Positions 23,346 through 34,934 of a DNA stretch of 64,000 bases are shown here, one piece after another. A program made the translations under genes and the position numbers. The notes under the pieces were generated by a model that saw nothing but the letters and a program-made list of their open reading frames with translations, was not told the DNA's origin and did no database searches. Origin of the DNA: Austropuccinia psidii (lineage: Eukaryota > Basidiomycota > Pucciniomycetes > Pucciniales > Sphaerophragmiaceae); NCBI GenBank assembly GCA_023105745.1, contig JALGQZ010000013.1, forward strand, positions 965,501 to 1,029,500, in the 5' to 3' direction. How positions within the stretch are numbered: position 1 is the stretch's first letter; each line of letters begins with the position of its first letter.

Positions 23346-24829
23346 ATTTAAGGAGCATGCACATTTCAGAATATTTTTTTTGGAATATGTGGTAACATTA
23401 GAGCAAATAATTTTCAGGATGGAAGAGGAAGGACCCACAATTTCAGAATAAAAATCTGCATGTTTTGTTCCACAAATTGATATTGTAGGGAATGTTGTAT
23501 CTTTGTAAGGAAGAAAGATTTGAAAACAGAAAATAGATAAGATGAAAAATTGGTCTAGATCAATAAAATAGAAGTAAGTTAGTGGACTTTTAGGACTCTG
23601 TGCATATTTCAGAATGTTTATCAAGGACTTCTCCAAAATTGTGGCACCATTGAGAAGATTGACAGGGGAGGATGTACTGATGAGATAGGGTGAAGATATG
23701 AAGATGCTTTGATTAAACTCAGAAAAGAAGTAGGATAAAAATTACATTGAATAAATTGAGTTATGAAAAGGGTCAGGGTAGATCAAGTTGGAACTAGATT
23801 CAAGTTATATTGCAGCTGGTTTAATTATTTTGCAGGAGGATGAGAGGAGAAAGGATAGACTGGTACTATAATAATCAGTAAAATTTTCACAACCAGAATC
23901 TCAACACTCTCAGCCTAAATTAGAGTTGTGTGGTGTTGCAAGAATACTTAAAAAACTTCAAAAAATATTATGGGGGAAACACTTTGAATTTCAAGTAGAT
24001 GCTAAAAATTTCATAGAAATGATAAACACACCTTGTTTACCAAATGGACCAATGACAAGATGTGTAGCATTCATTCAGCTTTTTGTATTTTGATCTGGTA
24101 TACAAACCAGCAAAGGCATTTACTATGCCATATGGGTTATCAAGAATACTAAAGGGGGAAGATGAAGAAGAGAGTGAAAGGGATTATTTTGATTAACAGA
24201 AAGAATGGATCAAACTTCAGCCAGGCTTTGGCCCAAAAGAATCAAATACATGCAAAGTGGTAGAATTCTCAAAAAATGAAAAAAAAATATTGAAATATCA
24301 ATAAAAGAGGAAGGATTTGTAAAACATATGCAGGGATATTTGAGTATTTTGCAAAGGCCAAAAACTATTGGGCAAGAATAATTCAATAAAATTAAAAGAA
24401 GATCAGTAAATCTCTATCTAGAAGGAGGCCAGATGAAATGAATAAAGAAATAGAATCCACAAACAGTTCTATATAATGAAAAAGGTCAGAGATAGCTTTG
24501 AAATAAAATGAAAGAACAGTTGGGCCATCGAGGGGAAAATGAAACCTAAAGAAGAATAAAGAAAAAATATTTTTGGGAAGGAAGGAAAAATCTATAAAAG
24601 GAATGGGTTATAAGTTCTCAAGAATTTCAGAAAATGATTTATTTGAAACAAAAACAAGGGAAGATATTCATAACATCCAATTTATTTTGAAGAGTCAGTA
24701 TGGATGCAGTCCATATCAAGGAAGTAAGATAGAATGACTTAGTCAAAGAAATAGATGACTTTTAAGGCTGACCAGAAGCTGAGGCATTTACAAGGATAAC
24801 TTCAAAATCAGTCTCAGAATGGTGTACTT

Positions 24830-25560
24830 AAGAATGGATTTGTAGGTATGGAGCTCCAAAATAAGGGACAGTTGATGGAGGAGCAGAATTTGGAAAGGAA
24901 CTACAAGAAGGAGTCAAAAGTGCATGATCAATAATCAGAATAACTACACCCTACTACCCAGAATCCCAAGGAATGATTGAAAGAGGCCATAAGCATTTAA
25001 AAGATACACTTTTAAAGCTGTGTGGTGAAAATGGATCCAAATGGAAAGAGTAACTACTAATTTTGACTTTAGCAGATATAATTTCAACAAAAACAACCAC
25101 AGGATACTTACCATTTTAACTTCCATTTGGGAAGCAGGCTGTATTACCAATTGATATTGAAATAAACACATACTTAGCCATATAATATAATAAAATATCA
25201 ATAAAAGAAGAGAAATTGGAATAAAAAGACACACCTATTTAAGAAACAAGAGGAGAAAAGATTCAAATAATCACATCAATTGCAATATCAAAGAAAAAAT
25301 AAGTTTAATACTTGTACAAAAAAAAGCACACAAACTGAAAAATGAAATTCAACTAGGGGATTCATTATCAGCTTACAATAAAACTGTTGAGTGACAGTGG
25401 GGTTTACTCTTCAAAAAACCCAGGAATGGACCCTTTAGAGTTATAAATCATGTAAATAAGGGACCTCATGAACTTGAACAATCGGATGGTACTAAACTGA
25501 AAAGGAAATTTGCAGAAAGTCAAATCAATAGATTTTATCCAAGGGGAAAGATAGTTCAAT
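24830..25560 (+). pseudogene. pol: Element E integrase core and C-terminus remnant
   Basis: In one frame with several stops: ICRYGAPK, GTVDGGAEFGKEL, then TTPYYPESQGMIERGHKHLKD carrying the DDE-type glutamate. This is followed by LKLCGENGSKWKE and a C-terminal part ending QINRFYPRGK near 25545. This is the usual integrase order. Stops at Gln and Trp codons make it non-functional. Confidence 0.68.
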
Positions 25561-26258
25561 TAACTTGAGAGTCAGGAAATTAAAGCAGTAAAGAAAAAGA
25601 AGTTGAAGGATCAATATTAGAGGAAGAAGATATTGAAAATAATACAGAAGTTTCTTGATATTCGAAAGAATCCAACTGGAATGCTGGGGACAGCATTGAA
25701 TGGAGAGGGGGATGTTGTATTTCATATCAATTATACAAGGATTAAGCTTACCAAATCATACAAAAATATTTCAAAATAATTCAGGGAAGAAAAAAAAAGA
25801 TTTTGGAATGCCTCAGGGTAAAATTTCAGAATAACTCTAGGAAAGAAAATTTAAATGCAGAACAATTTCAATGATAAAAATAGGAATTGAAGAATGACTC
25901 CAGAGACAGAATTATGGAATTAATTACCAGAATAACTCTTGTTAAGGAAATGAAAATGGTTAATGATTTCAGAGATGGACATAGAATTGCAGAATTATAG
26001 GAAAAAAATCCCAAAATAACTCTGAAGAAAAACAAATTGCCAAATAACATCATATGTGGAAATAGGATTTTAAAATTAGAACAAATGTGTGGAATAACTC
26101 TGGAGAAGGAAATCAAATTGCAGAAATCTGTAACTAGGAAAATGAAGCTGGAAAGACGTCATAGGGAATAATCAAGAATATCCATGTTTCAACCAGAAGA
26201 ATTCCAATTAAAGTACCAAATACCAATTACTCCACCTTATTTCATCACCCATAGAAAG

Positions 26259-28282
26259 TGTAAGGTTTGACTATGAAACAATAAGTAAAAATTACTAATC
26301 TATTACTTATTGTACTCTGAATGTCCTTATAATTGAAATAAATAAGATTCAAATAATAATAATAATAAAGAAATATTATTATTATGGCGTAAAAATATTA
26401 TATTATTAAATAAATATAATAATATAATTAATATTATATGAAATTATAATATTATAAATAATATATTAATATAAAATAATTAATATATTATAAAGCTCTT
26501 TATTATTGTTACCAACAAATAATAAAGGCGTAAAAAACTGTTTTTTATAAATAAAAAACAATTAATAACAATAATATTACTAATATTAAAGTTATATATT
26601 AATATAAATACTATTTATATTAAATAAGAATTATTAAGAGTAATAATAAGAGAGAAATTATTATAATAAGATGAAATAACCTACTTTTAACACTTAAAAT
26701 AATAATTTTGAGATATTTTACGCCAAAAGAATATAATACAACTTTTTCAAATTGTATTTACAATAAAAAATAAAGAAAATTACTAAATTCTTGATTTTAC
26801 GTGGAAATGAGTTTATAGAGAGATTTATGACAAAAACAATTAAAGATTTGATTTAATCACGTAGAAATAGTGATTAATATTAAGATGGTCTTTGGTCTTT
26901 AATAATATAAGAGTTTTATATATAAAGAATAAAGAACTTACCTTTTATTTAATTGATTTAATGTTTTTGATGCGTCTGAGGGGTAAATAGAGTAAAAAGA
27001 GCTCTATTTATAGTAAATACCTCCCTCCTAGAGTCCAAAAGGCTTCTAGTAGACGTGTACTGATCATATTCACTGGAATTGATCAATATTTTAAGGTTTG
27101 AGGGTGATTACATCATGATCAAACCATATTACATCATTATTACACCATTATTTAGAGTTATCACTATCACTCTAAAGTTGATGACATCAGAGGCTTGGCA
27201 GAACCCCAAATTTCGTGGATTTTATTAGTTTTAATCATAAACTAATAGTATTCACCAATTTTATCACTCTTAAGACTGTTAAACTTAAATTAAGGTTACA
27301 GTATGTGATCATAACTGCTCAAATTAAGTTCAAACTTTGATCCTCAATAACTTTTAAGATTTACACGCTACAGCAATTCAGAGAGTGAATTCTGACAGCC
27401 TGGCATAAACTTATTATGCTTCCAAGAGCTTTTCATTACATCATCAAAACTCTAATTTTGATGATTTTTCTTGTAACTCATCTTTTCTGTTGAAATTCAA
27501 TATTTTAAACTTCAAACCTTGATTTCAGGGGGTTGTACCCTGAATTTAATAATACAAATTACATCTTTCTTCACGAATGAACTAGTAGAATCCAACTGTA
27601 TACTTTTTTTTAAGTTTGGATCACTTTCACAACAAAGTGGTCAACAGCTCTGTTGATTTTTATCAATAATTCATCATAGGTTTTAACCTTGTTTATAATT
27701 TGTAAAATAAAGTTCATATCTGTGTTCGTACAGTAATTACGTGGTAACTTTATTTTTGGTTCATCATTCTATCATGTATAGTTTAGCAGATATTAGCTAT
27801 GATCCTTGAATATATGCGTTGACCAAAAAAGTACATATATTCAGGATAATTCCTTAAGTATTAACATTGGAAATTAGCTTATTAATTGTTTTATGTGTGG
27901 ACTTTCATGGAGAATCCACTGGTACAATTTATTTCACATGTTGCTTCATTAGGTTTTGAGATAAATAAGGTTTTATGGTTTTTATAAGGTATTATACCTT
28001 ATAATTCCTTAAATATTGACTTTACAGATATGCCATAAAAATGGTATATGTGTATTTTTCCATGGGGAATCCAATGGTATAATTTATTTTACATGTTGAT
28101 TCATTGGTTGTTTAGTTAAACCAATTTTTGTACCAATTTATGGTATTTTTTGTATATTTAATTAATTATTTTTAATGTATAATTATTTTAAGCAATTTTA
28201 ATATAATTATATTAAAAGTATAATTATTCTGAGTCTTTTTTGTGACCTTATTGGGTATGTGGTCATATCTCAAAGGCTCACA
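26259..28282 (-). repeat. 3' LTR of C1 (2024 bp)
   Basis: Starts TGTAAGGTTTGAC and ends AAGGCTCACA on plus. A TATA box TATAAATA is present on the element strand (27012-27005) in a GC-richer context. Downstream, AAAAG|GTAAGT on the element strand is a consensus splice donor that the 5' LTR copy has as GGTAAT. Confidence 0.92.
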
Positions 28283-28400
28283 TTCCCTACCACCAAAAAA
28301 GATTGTACCACAATCTGAGATGTGTGATTAGGGTATCATCCACTGTCCTACCTCTTCAATAGACTTTGTTAGTCTTGAAGCTCAATAATGCTTAACTTTT

Positions 28401-31065
28401 TTATTTTTCAGGTTTTCTTTCATGTCTGAACCTTCTTAGTAATTTATCAGCATTTGTTATATCTTTCTCAAGTAGCCATTCATCTTCTTGAGTTGAATTT
28501 CTATACCTTACAAGGTATTCTCTTTCTTTTTTGTTTCTTGTCCTTCTTTCTTTAAGGACTTTTACTATTTTCTTTTCCTCTCCTTCCTCCAAGGGGGGAA
28601 TCTCAAGTGGGGGTTTATTTCTTAGTGGAAATAACTCCTTGTCACTTGAACTGTAAGGTTTTATCACACTTACAGGGAAAGTTGGGTGTTTGTTCATTAG
28701 TTCACCTGTGAGTTCTAATTGCACAGCATTGGGTCCATGAAGTGCTTTTATCATCAATGGTCCTGCAAAGGAATCTTTCAATTTCTTTGGGCCTTTTATG
28801 TTATTGAAATTAAGGGTTGATACTAAAACCAAGTCTCCTATTTTGAAATCAGGTGGCTTATGACTTTTATCCCATCTTTCTTTTGCATATTTAAAAGAAT
28901 CTTGCATGCATCTGTTTGCATGGTGTCTTGCTTTGTCAAGCATTATCTTGAAACTGCTTGCTGTTGGATGTATATCCACTAAGTCCTTTTTTAGGGTGTC
29001 ATAAGGAAGTCTTGGATTCCAACCTTTCTCTAGCATTGCTTGTGTTTTGCCAGTAGAAGAATGGATTGATGTCTTATATGCCAGCTCAAGTGCTGGTATT
29101 AGTGTGCACCAATCATGGGTAAAACCATCAGAATCTTTGAATTCTAGCCCATAAGCACAGAATCTTCTGATCATATCCTCTAGGGTCTGTATCATTCTTT
29201 CTGCTAGACCATCAGTTTGAGGATGATAAGCTGTTGAGAATGATAACTTTGTCCCAAACAACTTATGGAGGTTTGTCCATAATGCTGAAGTGAACTTTGG
29301 GTCTCTGTCACTTATGATATTTTGGAATAAGCCTGTGTGGCTAATGACTTTATTCCATATCATTATGGCTGTATCCATAGCTGTGTCATCTTTATGACAT
29401 GGTAAGAACATGGGAGCTTTACTGTACCTGTCAACTAACACTAGACATGCATTATAACTCCTGTCTCCTCCTGGAGGTAAGGCTGTTACCCAATCCATAT
29501 GAACTATTTCCCATGGGGATTTTGGTTCTTGGATTTGGATCATCATTCCAAATTTCTTTCCTGTGGCTCTGTTGGCTTTTTGACATCTGTCACAGGTTTG
29601 GCAGTACTCTGCAACATCTTTCTTCCAATTTGGCCACCAAGAGCAGGTTTTCACCCTTTCTAGTGTCCTATCTTATGAGAGATGTCCAGATGCAACACTA
29701 TCATGACACTCATGTAAAATAGTGTTTATTAGTGTTCTATCTGTTAAGGCCATAACACATGTGTGTTTTGTTCTATGGTAAAGGATTCCATCAAGGAGGT
29801 GAAATCTTCCTTCATCATATGCCTTTTTCCATATTTCATCTAGTTTTGATGAAAGTGATGGATCTTTGCAGTCTTTCATTAGAAGTTGGCTTAAGATATG
29901 GCAATTTTTGTCTGTCTTATAGCTTTCTTTAACTTGGTTAAAGAATTCTGTGCCAATGTCTGTAACACATATTCCTTCTATATGGTGCTCTTCTTGTGGT
30001 ACCCATGCTGGATTGTCAGGGGTATTTGCTAGAGCCCATCCGCTAAGACCATCTGCATTTTTACGAATATTTCCAGATTTATGAACAATAGTCATATTTC
30101 CTCTATATTCTTGGATAGCAATTTGCCATCTCAGCATATGTCTATTTGGAGTCTTCATATTTAATAGTGATTTCACAGCATTACAGTCTGTGATTACATC
30201 AAATACTGTGCCATCCAAATAATAATGCAATTTTTCAAAAGCCCATACTAGGCATAAGCATTCCATTTGGCTTGCTCCATACCTTGCTTCTGTTGGCTTT
30301 ATCTGCCTTGAAATGAAACCAATTGGTCCTTCCACTGGTTTATCATTGATAATTTGTGTTTGGTGAAGTGCAGCACCTAGTCCTTCTCCACAAGCATCAA
30401 TGTACAGTTTGAAGGGTAGTTTCCAATCTGGCATCAGAAGAAATGGGGCATTTTTTAAGGAATTTTTCAATTCTTCATATGCCTTGACTCTTTCTTCTGT
30501 CATCTCATAAACTGTTTGTTGGTCACATAGCTTATACAAGGATTTAGCAATCTTTGCAAAGTCCTTTATATGCTGTCTATAGTAACCAGCAAATCCTAGA
30601 AATGATTGCATTTCCTTTTTGGTTTGAGGCATTGGTTTAAGTAGTACTGCTGCTACTTTATTTTTGTCTATGCATTGACTAAGGCCAGATACAACATGTC
30701 CTAGTGCTTTTAATTCACTATATGCAAAATGACACTTTTTCAAGGAAATTTTCATATTCACTTGGACTATTTTTTGTAGTACCCTTTCTAGTCTTGTAAG
30801 GTGATTTTCCCAAGTTTCTGAGCAAACTATGATACCATCAATATAGATAATCAACCATCCTTCTGATAGTTCTTCAGGGAATATGGTATTCATCATTCTT
30901 TGATAATGGGAAGGTGCATTTTTTATTCCAAATGGCATTCTTAAGTATTCAAAAATTCCACAATGGACTATTATTTTTAGTAGTTTCTTGGCATTGTCTG
31001 TTAAGACATTTTGATGAAAACCCTTCAGAGCATCCATAGCTGTGATGAACTTAGCTTGTTACAAT
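28401..31065 (-). pseudogene. pol: C1 Pol C-terminal part: RT, RNase H, integrase, chromodomain
   Basis: This continues the polyprotein after a frameshift near 31050. RT starts at [16 protein letters not shown], but its catalytic box reads YIDG instead of YIDD (30845-30834), which removes a metal-binding Asp. RNase [36 protein letters not shown]. Integrase: zinc region with [11 protein letters not shown] then CQTCDRC, and a core with [17 protein letters not shown] and GLAERMIQ (D, D, E all present). A TAA replaces the residue after GHLS (29675-29673). The C-terminus is a chromodomain-like segment REYLVRYRNSTQEDEWLLEKD, which in this class of elements can direct integration to chromatin. Confidence 0.92.
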
Positions 31066-34000
31066 TGGGTTAATGTCATGGATTCTGGGTATTGGATATC
31101 TGTCTGGAATGGTATAGGTATTCAGGGCTCTGAAGTCTCCTACCATCCTTGATTTTCCATTATGCCAAGTTATAATGACAGGTGTAGTAACTTCTACTTG
31201 TTCATTATGTCCAGCCTTTCTTAACACTCCAAGGTCCATTAATTCTTTAATGTGCACCTCTAAGGCTTCTCTAGCTCTTGGACTGGCTGGATAAGCAGGT
31301 CTTCTTAATAGAGGTGGGTAAGGTTTTTCTACATTAAGAATTATATCCACTTCATGTCCAATTATGGCACCTAGTGGCTCTTTGTCAGTTGCAAAGGCAT
31401 TTTTATACTTAAATAAGAGGTCAATCAATTTTTCTTTCATTTTTTCTGTTAATTCTTGATTGAATTCTGCCTCTTTGAGTTGTTCAGATATAAAAAGTTC
31501 TTTTTCTGGAATTTTTTCTTCATTCTTAATAACTGTGATTTGTTTTTTGTTATTTAAGAATCCAAACTTTTGTCTTTTGTTATCTCCTATGGTAAAATAT
31601 CTATCCTTTTGGTTGGAGATATCTATACCATAGATTGATAAGTAGTCATTCCCAAGTATGAGATGATTACTAGTACAGTTGTCCATTACTACAAACTCTA
31701 CTTTAATTCTGACACATTGTGAGGGATGAGGAAAAATTAGTGTTAAATTAATTATTCCAAGGGGCTTCATGCTTTCACTTGCACTACTAAATTTGACACC
31801 TTGTATTGGCATGAGTTTTTCCTGCCAGTCTGGGACAATGGTTTTTAAATAACGTTTGCCAACACAAGTGCAATATGCTCCTGTATCCAAGTTAACCTTT
31901 CCTTCTTGGTTATCAACCATAACAATACTAATACTTGATTTTCCAGCTGTATATCCCATTCCTCTTGCAGGTTTGGTTCTATACATTTTGGCATCTTGTA
32001 TGTTTGTCAGATTTGTGTCAGATGTTCCAACTTGTGGCAAGTTTGAATTAACATCCAGTACTTCATAAATTATATCAATATTATTAATTTGTGCATTAAT
32101 TATATTGATTTCATCACTTTCAGAGCTTTCTGACTCTTCTGTCTCTTTTTCAGAGTCAGATTCCTCTTCTTTGTCATTGTGGCTCTCTGTTTCCACAATT
32201 TCATTAATCTTTGCTTTTTTAAGGCAATTATTGGCTAAGTGTCCAATACCTCCACATTTATGGCATTTTCTTTGCTCATTATTGTTGGATGTATTGGGCT
32301 TAAAGGATTCTTTTGACTTATCTTTTTTGATAAATGGTTTATTTGGGCTTTTAATGTCCAATTTTTTCCAAGTCCTGCCAATTTTTGTGCTTGTCACTAT
32401 ATCTTCTAGTGCATATATATACTCTTCTGTGGAGCATGGCTCTATACACCTGCTTCTTAGGGCATGTTCTAGTTCCCCTCCACATTTTTTAAGTATTTTC
32501 ATATGCACCATCTTCTGTGACATTTCTGGGTACAGTGCATTAAGCCTTTCAACTTGTTTTAAGAACCAAGTTAAAGGTTTATCTTTCTCTGGGTCAAAGA
32601 AAGAGTTTTCAAATGCATTTTCTATCTTATACCTCCAGGCATCATTTGCCCACTTGGTGATTATTTCTTGTTTCCACCAAGACCAGGTATTTTTACCATT
32701 TGTTTGTCTTATGCCATAATACCATCTTTTTGCAGATTTCTCAAACAATGAATGTAATCTTGCAGTGATTAATTCATCTGGTATGGCATAGTCTTCTTGT
32801 AACATGTCAATTGTTTTAATAAATGACATGTGGTCATATTTACCTTCTCCTGTGAATGTTGGCCATTCCTTCAATTGAGGTGCTTCTTTCATTAAGACTT
32901 GGTTGTTGTCTTGATGACTCAAGTCTGTTATGAAAGGATTTGACAATTCCTCTTTTGTTTTAACAGGGCTTCTTATATGAGAAAATAGTGTTGATAACTT
33001 TGGCATATTTAAATTAGCCTCATTAATTTTATCCATTTTTTCTGTAATAAGCCTTATTTCACTTTGAATATCATCTTTCAGATGCATTCTTGCTTCATCA
33101 CTTTTTTCCACATGGTCCAAAATTAATTTTTGGTGTGATGAAGTCTTTTCTTCAAATTTTTCTACAGAAATATTTAATTTATTTAATTTTTCTGTAAGAT
33201 TGTCAATACTCACATCATAATTGATTGTCAAAGTCTTGTCTTTGATATCTTTTATGTATTTATACAATTCTTGTTGTCCTTGTATTAATTTTTGAGTATT
33301 GTCAATTAAATTCTTTGGTTTATTATTTTCAACAATAAACTTAATGTTGTCAATTTCTTTCTTGTTTTGCACAACAATTTTTGTTAAAGAAGATAAATTG
33401 TTATTTATTTCTTGTAGTGATAATAAACTATCTTTAATTTCTTTTAGAGGTAATATACTATTTTTAATTTCTGTTAAAGTATTTACAACATCTTTGGACA
33501 AGGTTATTTCTTTGGGAAATGAGGTTGTCTCATTCTTTGCTCTTCCTTGTCCTTGAATTCCATCAAGGTTCTGTCCATGTTGAAAACATTGTCCATGGCA
33601 TCCTTTTGGATTCTTGGGATTCTGTAACTTGGGGAATATGGTTTCCTCCAATGCTTTTTCTTGTTCTTCTTCCCTTCTTGGGGAAGTGGGTTGGCTTGAG
33701 GCTTGCTGGTAGAGGCTACTGGGGCTTCTTCCTTGGTTGCCTCCCTGTTTTTGGCATGATAATCCTTGATTTTTTTGATTTGAGGTTTGGATGACAGTGG
33801 ATTCCATCCATTGGAGTATTTCACTATCTCCTCCTCTTTGAGGAACTTTTTCAGGATGTGCCAGGAGTTCATCACTCCTTGGTGTATTTGAGGCAGCATT
33901 TCCCAGTCTTTGTCCTTGTATACTGTGTAATACTGCTTGTACTGGCTCATGTAGATGTCTATTTGAGCCCTCTGAATGTGATTTGTACCTATTTGAGTTA

Positions 34001-34197
34001 CTCATACTTAGTTCCAATTCAGGCACAGATATCATGGGCATTTCTGGGACTTGCCTTTGGGATAAGGCACTTCCTTGTGTGGATTCTGTTCCACTGGGGA
34101 TATTGCCCTTTCTTTTCCCTTTTGAGGGATCAATTCTACTTCTGAGTCCAGCTCCATCTGATTGGATGGAGTATTGGGAACCTCTTCTGGTAGTCAT
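31051..34197 (-). CDS. gag-pol: C1 Gag-protease-RT N-terminal part (1048 aa, ends at a frameshift)
   Basis: The start is [17 protein letters not shown], at the ATG that lies just before an AG acceptor. Residues about 1-230 are polar and overlap ORF1 in another frame. About 235-390 is predicted coiled coil ([21 protein letters not shown] and following). Capsid spans about 430-620 ([36 protein letters not shown]). The zinc knuckle [14 protein letters not shown] (C-X2-C-X4-H-X4-C) is near 645, an acidic linker follows, and the aspartic protease VNLDTGAYC is near 770. RT begins [17 protein letters not shown] and runs to [19 protein letters not shown]. The frame then reads into a stop because of a 1 nt change near 31050-31065. 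Gag and pol need no frameshift signal in this family. Confidence 0.9.
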   Translation of the reverse strand: MTTRRGSQYSIQSDGAGLRSRIDPSKGKRKGNIPSGTESTQGSALSQRQVPEMPMISVPELELSMSNSNRYKSHSEGSNRHLHEPVQAVLHSIQGQRLGNAASNTPRSDELLAHPEKVPQRGGDSEILQWMESTVIQTSNQKNQGLSCQKQGGNQGRSPSSLYQQASSQPTSPRREEEQEKALEETIFPKLQNPKNPKGCHGQCFQHGQNLDGIQGQGRAKNETTSFPKEITLSKDVVNTLTEIKNSILPLKEIKDSLLSLQEINNNLSSLTKIVVQNKKEIDNIKFIVENNKPKNLIDNTQKLIQGQQELYKYIKDIKDKTLTINYDVSIDNLTEKLNKLNISVEKFEEKTSSHQKLILDHVEKSDEARMHLKDDIQSEIRLITEKMDKINEANLNMPKLSTLFSHIRSPVKTKEELSNPFITDLSHQDNNQVLMKEAPQLKEWPTFTGEGKYDHMSFIKTIDMLQEDYAIPDELITARLHSLFEKSAKRWYYGIRQTNGKNTWSWWKQEIITKWANDAWRYKIENAFENSFFDPEKDKPLTWFLKQVERLNALYPEMSQKMVHMKILKKCGGELEHALRSRCIEPCSTEEYIYALEDIVTSTKIGRTWKKLDIKSPNKPFIKKDKSKESFKPNTSNNNEQRKCHKCGGIGHLANNCLKKAKINEIVETESHNDKEEESDSEKETEESESSESDEINIINAQINNIDIIYEVLDVNSNLPQVGTSDTNLTNIQDAKMYRTKPARGMGYTAGKSSISIVMVDNQEGKVNLDTGAYCTCVGKRYLKTIVPDWQEKLMPIQGVKFSSASESMKPLGIINLTLIFPHPSQCVRIKVEFVVMDNCTSNHLILGNDYLSIYGIDISNQKDRYFTIGDNKRQKFGFLNNKKQITVIKNEEKIPEKELFISEQLKEAEFNQELTEKMKEKLIDLLFKYKNAFATDKEPLGAIIGHEVDIILNVEKPYPPLLRRPAYPASPRAREALEVHIKELMDLGVLRKAGHNEQVEVTTPVIITWHNGKSRMVGDFRALNTYTIPDRYPIPRIHDINPIVTS

Positions 34198-34423
34198 AAT
34201 TTAAAGAATAAGAAAAAAATAAAAGTATTTTAGAATAAAATTCTTTTATGGCAATTTAAAAAGAGGTGCTCACCTTCAGAGTCTTGAATGGTGGGCCCTG
34301 GAAAGTCTAATTTCTTAGCTTTCTTTCTTTTGGTGATAACTGGTGTTGGAGAACTTTGACAAGTTTCTTCCACCAATCTCTCAACAGTAGCTTGGTTGTC
34401 TTCTGTTGGGTTATCTTCAAACA
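33504..34423 (-). pseudogene. C1 ORF1 (accessory frame overlapping gag), spliced, interrupted
   Basis: Exon 1 (34423-34274) follows acceptor TTTTTTAG|TG and reads FEDNPTEDNQATVERLVEE..DFPGPTIQDSEG. The predicted intron (34273-34187) places the frame onto codons reading [19 protein letters not shown], matching the equivalent frame in element D. A TGA at 34034-34032 and further stops follow. The frame is open again from 33950 to 33504 (148 codons: [41 protein letters not shown], and a Lys-rich end). The GWNP region resembles B1 ORF1 (TKGWNPTRQ). Function unknown. An extra intron around 34034 is possible but I could not find it. Confidence 0.6.
34187..34273 (-). other. Predicted intron 2 of C1, containing the gag ATG
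   Basis: Donor GAAG|GTGAGC at 34273; acceptor ACTACCAG at 34187, with a NAGNAG alternative AAG at 34184. Length 87 or 90 nt, phase 1. The gag ATG (34197-34195) lies 10 nt before the end of the intron. Exon 1 plus one upstream A is 151 nt, giving the same phase as in B1 and D. Confidence 0.5.
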
Positions 34424-34443
34424 CTAAAAAAGACAAATAAATA

Positions 34444-34916
34444 TAAGTCTTTTTATCATAAGTGTTATTTTTGGCAAGATATGGCAATTTTCCACGTAGA
34501 AATTGCTTTTTTATCTTTGAAAAATTGAAATAAATAAAGAAATGAATAAAGAATGAATAAAAATAACTTTTTTATTGGTTTTTAATATTTTTTAATATTT
34601 TTTATATATTTTTTTTTTATTTTTAAAGAATAAAATAAAAAAAATAAATATGATTCTTACAAGACTAAATTATAATAAAAATTATTTTTTATTTATAAAA
34701 TATCTCTTTTAATCACTAGAGTCACTCAAAGAAAGTTCTTGCAAGTCTAAGGATGTGAAAAACCACGTGTAAGACAGTACAATTGCTTTCCAAATGCCTC
34801 AATAGCTTTTAAAATCAATAAAATATAAAATTATTATATAATTTTATGATTATAAATATAATTTATTATTGGATAAACCCAGAAAGAATCTTTTCAAAGG
34901 TCTTTTAAGTAAATAT
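34444..34916 (-). other. C1 leader between PBS and the ORF1 acceptor
   Basis: About 470 nt of AT-rich non-coding sequence. By comparison with B1 it should be removed by splicing when ORF1 is made, but no donor as good as that of B1 is visible after the primer-binding site. Confidence 0.4.
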
Positions 34917-34934
34917 CACGGCCAGGCCCCCAAA
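34917..34934 (-). promoter_or_regulatory. Primer-binding site of C1
   Basis: TTTGGGGGCCTGGCCGTG on the element strand, abutting the 5' LTR. Shared with B1, B2 and D. Confidence 0.75.

Larger units (their letters stand above)
22058..26258 (+). mobile_element. Element E: heavily decayed Ty3/gypsy element, truncated by C1
   Basis: Translated similarity to Ty3/gypsy pol extends from about 22740 to 25560, in several frames and with many stops. Order: linker, RT, RNase H remnants, integrase core, and a C-terminal segment ending INRFYPRG. It is not close to A-D. A purine-rich GAGAGGGGGATG at 25703-25714 precedes TGTTGTATTTC, a plausible PPT and 3' LTR start. The region 25740-26100 repeats the word AATAACTCTGG five or six times at irregular spacing. 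No paired LTR could be identified. C1 begins at 26259. Confidence 0.65.

Noticed and set aside
27001..27020. LTR splice donor of C (AAAAG|GTAAGT) as source of the ORF1 start codon
   Set aside because: Joining it to the C1 acceptor gives GTG, with an upstream in-frame TAA, not ATG; the C1 5' LTR also has GTAATT.
32105..32719. 204-codon plus-strand ORF opposite C1 gag
   Set aside because: It mirrors the capsid/zinc-knuckle coding strand, has biased Ser/Leu/Phe composition and no splice or start evidence, unlike the antisense gene in A2.
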